Source: Papio anubis
Lineage: Eukaryota; Chordata; Mammalia; Primates; Cercopithecidae
NCBI RefSeq assembly: GCF_008728515.1
Contig: NC_044985.1
Location: forward strand, 78,406,155 to 78,470,154
DNA: 64,000 nt
Direction of reading: 5' to 3'
Position 1 is the first letter of the stretch. Every line of letters starts with the position of its first letter. The notes beneath the pieces were generated by a model that was not told the DNA's origin, ran no database searches, and was given only the letters and a program-made list of their open reading frames with translations. The position numbers and the translations under genes are program-made. This document shows positions 1 through 11,714 of the stretch, one piece after another.

Positions 1-429
1 CAATGCTCTTTCTGTACTCTGCTGTGCTATCTTAAAAGCATAATTTCTATCTCAGAGAATCTTAAATCCTTAGGGTTGGAAAATGCCTTAGAGATGCTTG
101 TTACTCCACAGCATAAACACAAACCTATAAAAATACCTATAAAATATTAATATTATAGGTATGCAATAAAAACAATTGATAATGTGGGAAGCTCCATAAG
201 AAAAAGAACCCATTTTATGAGGAAAAACATTGCAGTGAGGGAAAGGTACCCAATAAATTAAGATATAATGAACGGAGAGGTCAACCAAATGCAATGTGTG
301 AATCTTATTTGGATCTTGACTCAAATAAACCAACTTCAATTTTTAAAAAAATTATATATCAATCAAGGGAAAGTGAACATTCACTGGATATTTAATGATA
401 GTAAGTATTCTTGAAAAATGACAATAATT
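1..429. other. AT-rich sequence, nothing recognised
   Basis: No open frame beyond chance length, no RNA gene and no repeat that I can name. It is AT-rich throughout. Confidence 0.6.
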
Positions 430-545
430 TAAAAAACCTGTAGGCCTCATCTGTTTCATCAGACACTAATTCAGGACCAGTAATTTAGCTGTTGGTGCAT
501 TGCCTAACAGTAGACATACAATAAACTTGTGTTGAATTTGATGTT
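430..545 (+). mobile_element. Possible L2 3' end fragment
   Basis: The end of this stretch (acatacaataaacttgtgtt, then gaat) resembles the usual L2 3' end, in which a 'cacatagtaggtgctcaataaa' type block is followed by 'tgttgaatga'. The match is short and diverged, so a chance AT-rich resemblance is possible. Confidence 0.3.
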
Positions 546-2024
546 TTTTTCATTTATTAATATGACAATATATGGAATAAAAGTAAACATTTCAAAGTTA
601 CAAATTGCAAGTATTTAAAAATTTTAAAAATTGTATGCAATTTAAGAGTCATGAGAGTTTCAAAACACATTAATTTACTCAAATTTGTATTCTACATAAA
701 AATAATTTAATTCTGCTCTCAGACCTTGTACTTGATGCTGAAGGTCAAAGGTTTAAATTTATATGCTTATCTCTCTTTTTGGATTCCAACATAGTCCTAA
801 TTGAAATTTGACATATATGACTATTAGTTGAAATTATTCCTTTTCCATGCTTCATTAACAATACGCTTTACTATACTACAACGATAATGCTCATAATAAA
901 AGTCTCCTATGCAATGTGGATTACATTGAAACATGATTGATTATCTCAAATGTAACATAGAATTCATGTTACAAAATTTAACATGCTGAAATTGAGTCTG
1001 TGAGTGGAATTTAAATATATACTGAAAGAAGCAAAATCAGTTTTCATTATTAAAAAATGAGTAAAATTTTGAGAAACAATTTTATTTTACTTAGTTATGT
1101 ATTAATTAGAGATAAATATGATATTCAGGCTTTTTTGTGAAAATATTTTCTTTGAACATTAATTTATTGTTATAAATTATACATAGTTTTAGTTTGTATG
1201 TTTTTTTCTAAAATGTGCATGTTCCTGTGTTATTATTACTTTGTATTTAGTTCCAAGTACAGTGTTTTATAAAAATATGGCTATTTATATAGTCTAATTC
1301 TGCAAAGTACATTTAACAAAATAGCTGTAGAATGTACCTGCTGATTTCCTCTGCAGCATCAATGTCCTTTTTCTTCTACCAAAGGTAACCTGGCTTTCCT
1401 TTAGTAGAGTTTGCCTTTTCCCTGTATAGTAACAGTCCTGAAGTCCCCACCCAGTTTAACCCAATTGCAAAATGTTCTGGTCACCATATCTGGTTTAAAG
1501 ACAACATGAAGAATATATTTGCTGAGACCTTCTGGGAAAGAAATTTCCTGATTCTTCTGAAACCAACCAAACAAAAAAGCCTTCTAAAGAAATGCTCTCT
1601 TTTCGTTTAATAGGTAGAGTATGAGAGTATGAGTGAGCCCTGTGAGTGCTGAAGGCATTTTTCTACCTAATGATGACTCTAGTACTGGAGGAAGCAAAAT
1701 TGGAAAAATCTTAGAAAAATGGACATCTAACCTTGACCAAACATGCCTGAAGGCTTTCTTCCCTACCCGAATTAATATATTTTTCTATATACAAAAATAA
1801 TGTGATTTTTAAAGTTAATCCTCTGAAAGCTCAGATTTTTTACAACAGCTTTAACAAGGCAATAGTTTTACTGTGTGCTGTGAGCTGATAGATTGGGAAC
1901 TTTCAACCACTTAACACTATGCCTAAAGAATTCAGATCTCTGGAGAAAGATTAGGGATGTGCATTTACACAAGCGCTGTTATCTCATTCTGATGTAGATG
2001 GTCATCTACCAGACAATTTGTGTT
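546..2024. other. AT-rich sequence, nothing recognised
   Basis: Unique-looking AT-rich DNA. The part from about 1320 to 1760 is less AT-rich and could be a very old repeat, but I cannot assign it. No coding frame, RNA gene or clear regulatory element is visible. Confidence 0.5.
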
Positions 2025-2294
2025 TAAGTTTTACCTGGAAGCTTTTAAAAAATGCAGATGCCTAGCCCCCACAGACCTCACATCCGAAGATTTTGTTCCA
2101 CTGGAATGGGGTACAGGTAAGAGTGTTTAGAGCCCCATAGCTTGTTCGTGTGCAGCCATGGTGCCAAGGCAAGACTTCTCAAACCTTAACATGCAGACAA
2201 ATCATTCATCAATATAGTAAAAATGCAATTTCTGATTTAGTAGGTCTGAGATGAGGCCTAAAATCTTGCATTTCTGATGAGTATCCTAACTCTA
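2025..2294 (+). mobile_element. MER5-like hAT-Charlie remnants
   Basis: Two adjacent blocks resemble non-autonomous hAT-Charlie elements of the MER5 group. The first, near 2030-2115, reads as the 'cacctgg.agcttttaaaaa...gatgcctagcccccac' part of MER5A. The second, near 2168-2290, carries the MER5B-like run 'tttctgatttagtaggtctg' followed by 'gcatttctgatgag'. They may be two insertions or one damaged copy. These are short transposase-dependent elements with no coding capacity. Confidence 0.5.
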
Positions 2295-4104
2295 AAAAAC
2301 AAAAATTAGTTCATCAGGCTAGGCACTGACAGGCATATTACAAGTGAAGTAGATAAGGAAAGGTTGGTACTAGGAATTATCCACTGCACTAGGGCAAGTG
2401 TAAAGAGCACAGATCCAGTTAGAAGTTAATAGCTTTTTTGCATCACTAATTTTTTAAAGGCTAAGAAAGTCCATTTTAATATTATGCATTTAAGAGAGAA
2501 ACTAGGTATTAAAGAAATTAACATTTAGCAGTTGGAAAATATTGACTTGGTAGCAGGGAGTCTGTTATCCTTGCTGTTACCCTGAACATTTCAATTTCAG
2601 AAAGTTGCATGACTTTTGAATCTCCTCCATATAAGACATCCTGCTTGACATAAGGATTTATTTCTGACTTTCCATCACTTTCTAATTAATAGCACCACTG
2701 TGTGCTACATGATGTGAGAATTGAAAATCTCTAAACAGTACCACAGGAGCACCACATTGCACTTCTACTTGAAAAAACACCTGATCAATTACCCAGCTGT
2801 TTCTTCCAGATGTTTTCTGTAAACTCAAAGGTCATTGCTTCACTAAAATTGAGATTAATTTGGCTTACATATATCTTGCTCACTATAATAAAGTAGAGCT
2901 ATTAAAATTAAGCTTTTAAACAGCCACAGGTACATACAATCAAATGTTGTATAACTTATCAAATATATGTTTCTAAATGTACTTTCTCTCCACCTTTATA
3001 AATCTAAATGCAAAATCATACAGTTTGTATGTTTTGTAATAAAATGTGTAGTGACACATTCTTTCCTCTGAGTAAATATCTCATGACGAAAAGGAATATA
3101 TCATTATTAGTACAGAGTAATAACAGAATTCACTATAAGATGAAAAGTTTGACAAACGGTGACTGCTCTTGAAATGCCAAATAAAATATAATATCTCCCC
3201 CAAGCTAATTTGGAAGCAAAATAATAAGACATGACCTAAAGTATAGACTGTATGTGTCTATATGCTTTACTTTATAGCATTTTTGTAAAATAATGTGATT
3301 TACTGGATTTCGTAAGATTGTGTTATAACCAGATACTATTAGAGCTATAGGCATTAACAGTTGTCCTTCATAAGGAGTATTATGGCATTTAATTACAAGT
3401 ATTATTTTTCATAATGAAATCAGAATGCAAACGCCAACCCTACAATAACTCTGCACTTGAATAGCAAACCAAATATTCCTCAGAGATCATAATTTTATCA
3501 GTTCGAGATTAAAATTAACATCTAATCTTTACTACTGCTTTCTTTCCATCCCTAGGAATATTACTTATTTTCATTAATTACTCATTTAATCTATTTGATC
3601 ACCAAATTAAATCAAAATCTCCGAGAAGACTACAGCAATAACATTTATCAAGCTCCATTAGGCATCTGGCATTGGGAGTATACTATTCTGTGAACTATGG
3701 CCTTCCATGGACTATTAATAATGAGACATATTTACATACCAATATTTATTTCTATGATGTATGTCCCCTATGACAAAAATATATCTTGGTCTATGATTAA
3801 ATGTCCTTTGTTTACAAAAACCATTATTGTGTGCTAAATTATTAGTCCTTTTTCCTTTCAAAGAATAAAAAAGCTGTTGAAATATGAGGTGAAGCTTTGA
3901 ATGTCCCAATGTTCATAGCCAGATTTAAATTACCAAACTAATAGCCAAAAAATACTGAGAAAAAAACAACAGAGTGGGAGATTGAAAGACCAATCGTTTG
4001 AAAAAAGAAACGAAAAGATAGAATGGAAACATTTGGTCTTAGCATGAATATAACAATAATAGAAAAAGGAGTAGAAGTGGCACAAAAACACATGTATTGT
4101 GTGG
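2295..4104. other. AT-rich sequence, nothing recognised
   Basis: About 1.8 kb of AT-rich DNA with scattered stop codons in all frames. I see no repeat, RNA gene or coding exon that I can support. Confidence 0.5.
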
Positions 4105-4330
4105 GTTGCTGTGTGTTAGGCACCAGGTAAAGTCCTATTTATTTGTTATACAGTTCTTCTAATCCTATTATAAAGGTGTTTCATCATTTCCACATTATAT
4201 CTGGGGAAATTGAGGCTTGAAAAACTCTAATTAATCTGTCAAATCTCAGATCATTAGTAAGAGGTAAAACCAGGGACTCAAACCTAAATCTGACTTCAAA
4301 GCCTATTGTCTTAACCAAGCTACACTTGGC
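4105..4330 (-). mobile_element. MIR SINE, reverse strand
   Basis: On the plus strand the block reads like the reverse complement of MIR: 'ctggggaaattgaggcttga' (consensus near 'atgaggaaactgaggca'), then 'accagggactcaaacctaaa', then 'gtcttaaccaagctac'. MIR is an ancient tRNA-derived SINE shared by mammals. The copy covers most of the element and is well diverged. Confidence 0.75.
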
Positions 4331-4512
4331 AGCCAGAAAGCAGTACACAGAAAGTATGTATTTTTAACTAAATAAAATTACTCTGAAATAATTTTCTACT
4401 CAGAAGAAATTATCTTAAGATAAAAAGTATTGCTAAAATCATGCTGACTGGCATCCAGGAAAAAAACAGACTGACAAAGAACTGTTTATTAATATGGCAG
4501 GCAGATTGTCAC

Positions 4513-4808
4513 TATTTATTTATTTATTTAAGATGGAGTCTCACACTGTCGCCCAGGCTAGAGTGCAGTGGTGCGATCTCTGATCACTGCAAGCTCTGCC
4601 TCTCAGGTTCATGCCATTCTCCTGACTCAGCTTACCAAGTAGCTGGAACTACAGGCGCCCAACACGATGCCCGGCTAATTTTTTGTATTTTTAGTAGAGA
4701 CGGGGTTTCACCATAGGAGCCAGGATGGTCTCCATCTCCTGACCTTGTGATCCGCCTGCCTTGGCCTCCCAAAGTGCTGCGATTACAGGTGTGAGCCCCG
4801 CACCCAAC
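4513..4808 (-). mobile_element. Alu SINE, reverse strand (Y- or Sc-like)
   Basis: A full-length Alu in reverse orientation begins in a TTTA-rich tail (tatttatttatttatttaag) and runs through 'gtcgcccaggctagagtgca' to 'gtgagccccgcacccaac'. The block 'ctcaggttcatgccattctc' is of the type seen in younger Alu subfamilies. The simple tail is a former poly(A) tail turned into TTTA repeats. Target duplications are not clear. Reading frames across it are Alu artefacts. Confidence 0.95.
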
Positions 4809-4984
4809 AGTGACCACTTTTATCTATACCAAACAAAAATATTATAAATAAAATATATTAAAATATAAAAACACATTCTAATGCAAAGAAGAAACTCTTT
4901 AGATCAGAAATAGAATAGGAAACTAAGAGGTGACTAGTGACTTACGTGGTAAGGCTGTAACAGAAGAATTTCAGGATCACAATC

Positions 4985-6040
4985 AGTAGTGAAGCCCAGC
5001 ATTTGCTCCTGTGTGAAAATGAAACTGATTACACTCCACATGAGATGAGGGACTAGAACCAAGTCCCCTATATAAAGCTAGGAATTAGGATCCTTCTCAC
5101 CCTCATGTTGGGGCTCAGGACACTTTAAAGTAGGGCACTTTCACAGGCTGAGTACTTTGAACTACAAAAGTAGTTTCAGAACCAAGGTCTCTCCAACCTT
5201 GCCCCACTCCCCTTTCTGTCAATCCTATTTCTCTCCCAGATACAGGAGGAGTTTTCTCTGACGTTTCCCTTATCTGATTAAATGCAAATTGTTGTCAAGT
5301 CCTTTCTTGAATCTACATTAAGTGAAGAAGATTAACTCAGATAGTAAGATAAGAGACCAAGATCTCCATCCATGCCCAGGATACCATGCCCATGCAGACC
5401 TTTTTTTTTTTTTTTTTTTTTCCTGAGAGACAGAGCCTTGCTCTCTCTCCCAGGCTGGAGTGCAATAGCATGATCTCAGCTCACTGCAACTTTTGCCTCC
5501 CAGGTTCAAGTGATTCTCCTGCCTCAGCCTCCCAAGTAGCTGGGATTCCAGGTGCATACCACCACGCCCATCTAACTTTTGTATTTGTTAGTAGAGACAG
5601 AGTTTCACTACATGTTGGACGGGCTGGTCTCGAACTCCTGACCTCAGGTGATCCAACCGCCTTGGCCTCTCAAAGTGCTGCAATTACAGGTGTGAGCCAC
5701 CATGCCCAGCTAGACTTTTTTTACCTGATTCTTCTGAGGGTTGTTATTTAGAAAAGACTTCATCTGCATAAAACTTTTGTTCCCAGTGTAGTTCCTCCCT
5801 TCATACTCCCATAGCTTTTGTCACCTCCTCCTGCTGAGAAGCCCATATTTCTTTCTGCAGCTCAAAATGCTATTCAAGCTTTTAACTATTTGGTCTTTGA
5901 GTCTCATATTTTGTGGGACTACTATGCATGTAACACATTTGTCATCCTTTTCTCTTGTTAATCTGTCTTCTGTTATAGTTATTCCAGAGACTCAAATTAT
6001 CAAACCTTCAGACAACAGAGGGAAAGTGTAAAGTCCCCTA
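4985..6040 (+). mobile_element. Possible old LTR split by an Alu
   Basis: The flanks of the second Alu (about 4985-5400 and 5712-6040) look like two halves of one element. The right half ends with 'ttctcttgttaatctgtctt', a sequence typical of the R/U5 end of several endogenous retrovirus LTRs, preceded by 'catattttgtggga'. The left half contains a TATATAAAG box-like run near 5070. I cannot name the family, and a chance likeness is possible. No internal viral genes are present. Confidence 0.3.
5401..5711 (-). mobile_element. AluS-like SINE, reverse strand
   Basis: A full-length reverse Alu begins with an uninterrupted T run (5401-5422) and ends at 'caccatgcccagc'. The body contains 'caggctggagtgcaatagca' and 'gcctcagcctcccaagtagc'. 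The left flank AGACC-T(n) and right flank AGAC-T(7) suggest a short target duplication. It interrupts the possible LTR described separately. The long frames across it are the usual antisense Alu frames. Confidence 0.95.
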
Positions 6041-6885
6041 CACTCTCATCAATGAATATAGGAAAACTACTAACTACTTACTCAGTGTATTCTTGGCGGA
6101 AAGTAGTGACTGGGAACTGAGAAGTGGATTGTTGTGTATGTGAAGTTGAGGGTATTATAGTGGAATATTATGATGGAGTGAAGGTCTGAGCTACTAATAT
6201 AAGACATATCTTTGAAATCTGTCTATATTTGAATGAGATAATCATGAACCCACAGAACAAGAGGGAGAAAAGAGATGAAAATAAAAGTTATCTCAAGAAA
6301 TGGTCTCTAAAATCCCATTCCCACAATGAATAAAGAAACCTAATACTAATACACTCATTCAGTAAACCTGAAAGATGGAAGAATGTATGCCCAAAGAATT
6401 AGAAATAATACACCAATCTGAAACTGCATTAAAATACAAGTTTAAAATCCACGAAGATGTAGAGTAGATATGAGCATCAATAAAATGAAATCCATACAAC
6501 AGACAAGGAATATCGGCAGGTGAGAATCAAGGATAGGTATGACAAGAAACCAAGTGGAATTCAAGAAAATGGAAACCATTGTGCTTAAAATGAAAATTTA
6601 AAAACACTAAATAAGTGGAGGTAAACAGATTGAACAAAGGCAGAATGAATTAAAGATTTGAGTATCAGAGCATACATACAGCTTTGATATGAAATGAAAG
6701 GTTAACAAATGGGCTTTACAAGAATAGAATGCATGTTACTTTGTGTTGAATTGAAAGGTAAGTCTGTCCAATTGAGAAAGAAGCAGAGAGAGAATGCAAA
6801 TCTTTGTCACTGCCTTGAAGAGACTTTTATGTTCATTTTGTTAAACTGCTTCCCATAAAGTAGTCCCATGATATTCCAGTGTGGA
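6041..6885. other. Unique AT-rich sequence
   Basis: A-rich on the plus strand. It could include a very old L1 internal fragment, but I found no block that I can match. No gene is visible. Confidence 0.45.
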
Positions 6886-7440
6886 AGTAAATGAAGACCA
6901 ACCAAATGCGAACAAGCAAAGGATATTTATTAGAGCTTATTGCAGCAAGGGAATCAGCCACCACCACTTGTGTTTTGGCAGAGACTCAAAGGTTGGCAGA
7001 GAGAATATGAAAGCTTTATATTGGCGGAAAAAAAAATAGTAAGAGGGCATCAGGTGTACTCTCATTGGAGGCTGTTGGCATGGAGAAACTGTAAGCACAT
7101 TAACTACAAGTGGGACACCTTGTGATTGACTAGGAGTACATCCTTGCTTTCTCCAGTTGGTCCTAAGTTAGAAGCAGAGACAAAAGTTAGGGAAGCTGTC
7201 AGTTATTAATCAAGTCCTGGCCACTTTAGGACAATTATTACAGGAGTTATCGTTTGGCTACCTGGAATGTTGGTAGAGATACCAGTCTGACTTCCTACAT
7301 GTCTTACTTGGAGCCGGCTGGCCTCCTAGGCTGGTTGCTATAGATAAGGGATTGGTTTCCTGGGCAGGTTGCAGCAGGTTGCAAGTTCTGTTCTTATATA
7401 TGGTCTGGCCATTGTCCATTTGCACAGTGTCTCTCACTAG
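6886..7440 (-). mobile_element. Unassigned LTR-like repeat, reverse strand
   Basis: The block is less AT-rich than its surroundings. On the minus strand it shows LTR-like order: a TATATAAG box near 7394-7401 and, about 480 bp downstream, an AATAAA signal (reverse of 'tttatt' near 6926) followed by a T/G-rich stretch. This order fits U3-R-U5 of a solo LTR. I do not recognise the family and see no clear TG...CA ends or target duplication. It may be another kind of dispersed repeat. No coding capacity is visible. Confidence 0.35.
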
Positions 7441-8841
7441 AAAAGTTTTGCAGCAGAAACTGAAGAATTATTTTCTTTTATATTTTGATACAATATTAAT
7501 GCTAAGCTATCAGTACAATGATGTAGGTAGGCTGCCAATTATGGATGCTCACCGTATTTTACAGTCTAGGAAAAATTACACAGTTAAAAAGTTGTCAACT
7601 TTTTTGTAAATCATCTCTGATTATAGCACTTGTTTCTTCCTTTGTACTTTCTCCTAAGCAGAATCAATTGCAGGCCATCAGTTTATGCTGAGGTATCAGT
7701 GAAGTGATGGAATAATTAGTGAGAACCGTCCCATTTTTATAACAGAAAGTATTCGTAAGTTAGCATTTTATAAAATAGTTATTTAAGAGAGTAATGTATG
7801 TCATTCATATACAGCTGAGTCCAAAAGCATCCTAATTGCTCTCTGGCAATTATGATAATTTTCCTGGCAGGAAAATCCAAGAGGAGTATGTGCGAACATA
7901 AATCTCCGATGAGAGAATACACCCACATGTTCAACACCTTTTAACAAAACAGCATATGAAGGTGCGTAGCCCCATGAACTTTCCATCTCAGTCATAATGA
8001 GAGGGCATCTCCCCCTTTCTTTCACAGTGAGTGGAGTGAGTGATTACCAGGATCAAAAGTCTCTACTTCCACCCCCTATTTTCTACAACCTTTATTTTAG
8101 GATTCTGATTTCTAGCCTGTTGACAAAATAGAGCTGCCAGCTCCCCTAGTAAGTGCCTTTATGAACACATTTGGCTGCTTGTCTTTAGCATATCCTTAAT
8201 CCCAGCAGGAATGCTTTTAAATGTATTCCCAGAGCAGGTGCCCTCTATTTCTCTCCTCTTGACTGCCATCATCCCCATCCTCCATCCCTTCTGCCCCTTC
8301 AGTTCATAGCAGAAGCTGCAGGCACAAGCAGCATGCCCTGGCTACAGTCCTAGCTGGAGCTGCCTTGGCAGTAAGCACACCAATATCCACCAAATAGCAT
8401 GTCTTACATTCAAACTGTGGAGGAGGAGATTGTAATGAATTAAATCAAAATTTAAAGTTAACATAGATGATCAAATGTAAAGGTAGCTCAAAATACAAGG
8501 ACCTAGGTGAAGGAACTATTGAGTCACCTAAATATTTATTGACTGAAAGTCCCACTCTGTGTCTCGTAGCCATGCAGATGCTTAAATTACTGTCTGCTAT
8601 TTCTTACATCTCGTGTCTTTTTAAATTTGTAGTTTTGGAGGAAAACTGTCCAACTTTTGGAATATTTTGGGTTACTTTTTGCAGACTTCAATGAGTTAGG
8701 ATTATATCAAGTTAGTCTCTTAGAAAGGAAATATAAGTTGAATAATCTGCCTATTGCAAATAACCCAGGACCATACAGAATCAAACAGGCACCCTGCCAA
8801 ATTGCAAATGGCCCAAATTTCAAAATCACATTAAATAACAC
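7441..8841. other. Unassigned sequence with a GC-richer patch
   Basis: The part from about 8040 to 8420 is clearly less AT-rich than its neighbours and contains blocks such as 'ccctctatttctctcctctt' and 'gctgccttggcagtaagc'. I see no open frame with support, no splice-bounded exon and no repeat that I can name. Confidence 0.4.
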
Positions 8842-8904
8842 TATATAATGAGAACGGGCAATGAATCACAAAATCATGTTATATAATGGGAATGGGCAAT
8901 GAAT
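8842..8904 (+). repeat. Tandem duplication, 25-bp unit at 38-bp spacing
   Basis: Positions 8842-8866 and 8880-8904 carry nearly the same 25 bases, with two differences (core: gggcaatgaat). This is a small local duplication with no coding role that I can see. Confidence 0.85.
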
Positions 8905-10305
8905 GAGGAGCTAAGAGTAAGAAAAGTACATTCTGAATTCCCTGATCCCTCCTAAGCATTTTTTCAAGGATAGATTTTCCTTGGAATTGTGAGTAATGAA
9001 GTCTGGGTGCCTGTGGACAGATCATCTGTGTTTACCAGAACAGTCTATTATTTCCTTTTGTTTCAATACAAAAGTCTAGAGAAATGCCATTAGTAAGTGA
9101 TTTAAGGAGGGAGGAAGAGACAGAATCTTCAATATTCAAGTCTAACTTGAACATTGCTACAATTTGACTTAATTTCAAACTTTTTTCTTTTTACTTCCTC
9201 ACGGTCATTTAGGAAGAATTGAAAAGCAACTAACAAGCATTACTTTAGAAGGTTTGGTTTGTTTTCCAGATAAATCCAAAGCGTATAAATAGGAACCTAT
9301 CTACTGCTCAATTTCTAAGTCGATACCAAGATCCCCATAATTACAACAGAAAGTGGATGGCAAACTGGTCCAGCTCCCAATAAGGGAATTCTCCCCTTTC
9401 TCAGCACCAGGGATGGAGGAAAATAGGCAGTCAATGTACCCAGTGCTTAAAGTATGAAAATATGGTTCAGTCACATCAGCAGAACAAGAAACCTACTTAC
9501 GCTCTGAAGAAATGTATTCTTAATATCCAGGAAATAAGAGTATGTAGATAAGAGATCATAGTATGTTCTATTTCCTTTTCTTATTTTCAAAGTGGGAATT
9601 TTCATAATGGCTATCTTGTTTGCCTTTCACCATTATAAACAGGGTCATAACTAGAGAATGACTATTTAGATCATAAGTTGGGACATTAAGAAGAGTCACA
9701 CCCCAAAACAATTAAATATGAAATCCATGAGGAAACATGGACTTGGAATGAATGCAGTAGATGAATTTAACACTGGTTTTGGTTTTGGTTTCTTTTTGTT
9801 GTTGCTGTTTTTGTTCTATGAGTAAACTGGTTTGTTCACTAATAGAACAAGAGATATAGTTGCATTAGGTTTATTTAGAGCATTTTTGCCATTGCAAGTT
9901 TGGAAGAAAGATAAGTAAACGTGATACAACCAATAAAAGAACAGAATTTTGTAGAACAAAGAGCTGTAGTATTTTTCTTTTTGGCTTGCGTAAACTACCA
10001 AATCCATGTTTTATTTTAAGTTAATCTGTGTTTTATATTTGCGATTGAAACAGCCATGGTTAATATGGGAAAAGGTATAAGAAATGGGATTGCTGGTGGT
10101 AAATTTCATGCATAACTCCTAATAGCTTTTTTCTTCTCTTTCCTATATCTGATTAATGTCTGATCTTTCTTGCAACTTTTCTTCTCTTTCTCTGAAATTT
10201 TTCAGTTTCCTTTCCCACATTTCTCCCACAGGGTCAATCTCCCAAGGCATCTATGTGAAGGAAAGTTTATTGGAAGTTTCGTGATAAAGTGATAAGCATT
10301 TAAAG
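8905..10305. other. Unique AT-rich sequence
   Basis: No recognisable repeat or gene. A T/G-rich low-complexity run lies near 9773-9815. Confidence 0.45.
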
Positions 10306-10640
10306 CTTATAATTTTCCTCTAAGCACTGCTTAGGTGCAATGCACAAATTTTGATATGTTGTGTTTTTATTTTTATTTACTTTAAAATATTTCTAATTTC
10401 CTTGCTTTTATTAATGGGTTATTTAGAAGATGGTTGTCTAATTTTTAAATATTTGAACACTTTTCATGAACTTTCAGTTATTGCTTTCTGTATTTCTTCT
10501 GTTTTGGTAAGGGAGGGTACTTGGTATGATTTCCATTTAATTTATTAAAAAGAATTGATTTATGGCCCAGAATATGGTCAGTATTTGTGAATACTTCATG
10601 TGAACTTTCTATGTGAACTGTGTTACAGTTGTTGGTTAAA
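10306..10640 (-). mobile_element. Old L1 (L1M) fragment, reverse strand
   Basis: The plus strand carries familiar reverse-complement L1M blocks: 'cacaaattttgatatgttgt', 'ttaatgggttatttagaaga', then 'tttatggcccagaatatggt' and 'tacttcatgtgaac'. The element is heavily diverged and non-functional. Boundaries are approximate, and the T-rich DNA further right may be more of the same. Confidence 0.65.
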
Positions 10641-10748
10641 AGAATTTTTAGTTGTTTAGCCAAAATAATTTTGGACAAGTAGAAGAAAATTGGAGTACTT
10701 AATACTACCAGCTTTCAAGGTTTTCATAAAGCTACAATAACTAGAACA

Positions 10749-10838
10749 CCTTCCTCTCAATTTGTGGCAATCAAATATTTCTCCAGACATTGCCAAAACT
10801 TATGGAGTACAAAACTAAAACTGGTTTAAAACCACTGA
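10749..10838 (-). mobile_element. MER20 remnant, reverse strand
   Basis: A partial copy of the hAT-Charlie MITE MER20. The diagnostic block is 'tttctccagacattgccaaa', flanked by 'ttgtggcaatcaa' and a terminal 'ggtttaaaaccactg', which corresponds to the reversed CAGTGGTT-type end. Only one end of the element is present. Confidence 0.6.
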
Positions 10839-11268
10839 TTTACCTACATCTTTATTTTTTCTTATTTAGAACTTATATACTGTATCTTTTACGAAAAATT
10901 TATTTTACTTGTTTTTAATTTTGTTTGACTATATCTGTTCATGTAACATAATGATAATTTTGTTCTTTTAATTTGTATTACTGATATTTTTGAATGTATC
11001 ATTTTAATATTATTTTCTATGATATTCTTGACTCTTTTTTGTTATTTCTTTCCTCTTGTACCTGATTAATCAATTTTTTAAAATCTCTTTATTCAAGTCA
11101 TTGATTTTTGTGAAATACATTACATTTTTACCACGCCTAGAATGCCAATACTTAAAGCTAATTATTATCTCTAATCTCTCCTCCAAGAATACAAGCAAGC
11201 ATTTCACGATACTTGAGATCAGATCCACCCACACATTTTACTTGCGTAGTTTGGATTTTAATGCTTCT
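10839..11268. other. T-rich DNA, possibly more old L1
   Basis: Very T-rich on the plus strand, which is what an old reverse-strand L1 looks like after long decay. I cannot align any block with confidence. Confidence 0.35.
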
Positions 11269-11660
11269 TGCAATAAGTAGAATAAGCCCCTCTTCTCCCA
11301 AAGATGTTCATATATTCTAATTCCCAGAACCTATGAATATGCTAGCTTACATGGCCAAAGGAACTTTGTAGATGTTATTAAGGATCTTGAGAAGATGAGA
11401 TAATCCTGGATTGTCTGAGTGAGCCCAATGTAATAACAAAGATTCTTACAAGTGAGAGAGGGTGGTGGGAGAGTGAGAGGAGTTGTAATGATGAAGCAGA
11501 GATGGGAGTGATGGGATTGCTGGAAGAAGAGCAGGAGACAAGAAATTTAGGCCACCTCTAGAAGAAGAAAGGAAGTAAATTCTTCCTTAGAGCCTGCAGA
11601 TGCAAGTCCTACTGATGATGTCATCCCAGTAACACCCATTTCAAATATTTGACCTGCAGT
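11269..11660 (+). mobile_element. MLT1 LTR, 5' part
   Basis: An ERVL-MaLR LTR of the MLT1 C/D type. Recognisable blocks are 'ctaattcccagaacctatga', 'ttacatggccaaaggaactt', 'gatgagataatcctggattg' and 'gagcccaatgtaataacaaa'. It runs to about the 'tttgacctgcag' block and then stops. The expected 3' end of the same kind of LTR is found near 15597-15683, so an L1 and a mariner remnant appear to sit inside it. Such LTRs are old retrovirus-like remnants with no gene here. Confidence 0.8.
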
Positions 11661-11714
11661 CCCTTCTTAAAACAAGTTATCCATTTGGAAACTGCAGATG
11701 TATTTGAGATATCA

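Noticed and set aside
5386..5751. 121-codon frame as a coding region
   Set aside because: It is the well-known antisense Alu frame starting in the T run. The frames at 4441-4716, 57133-57336 and 57174-57449 are of the same kind.
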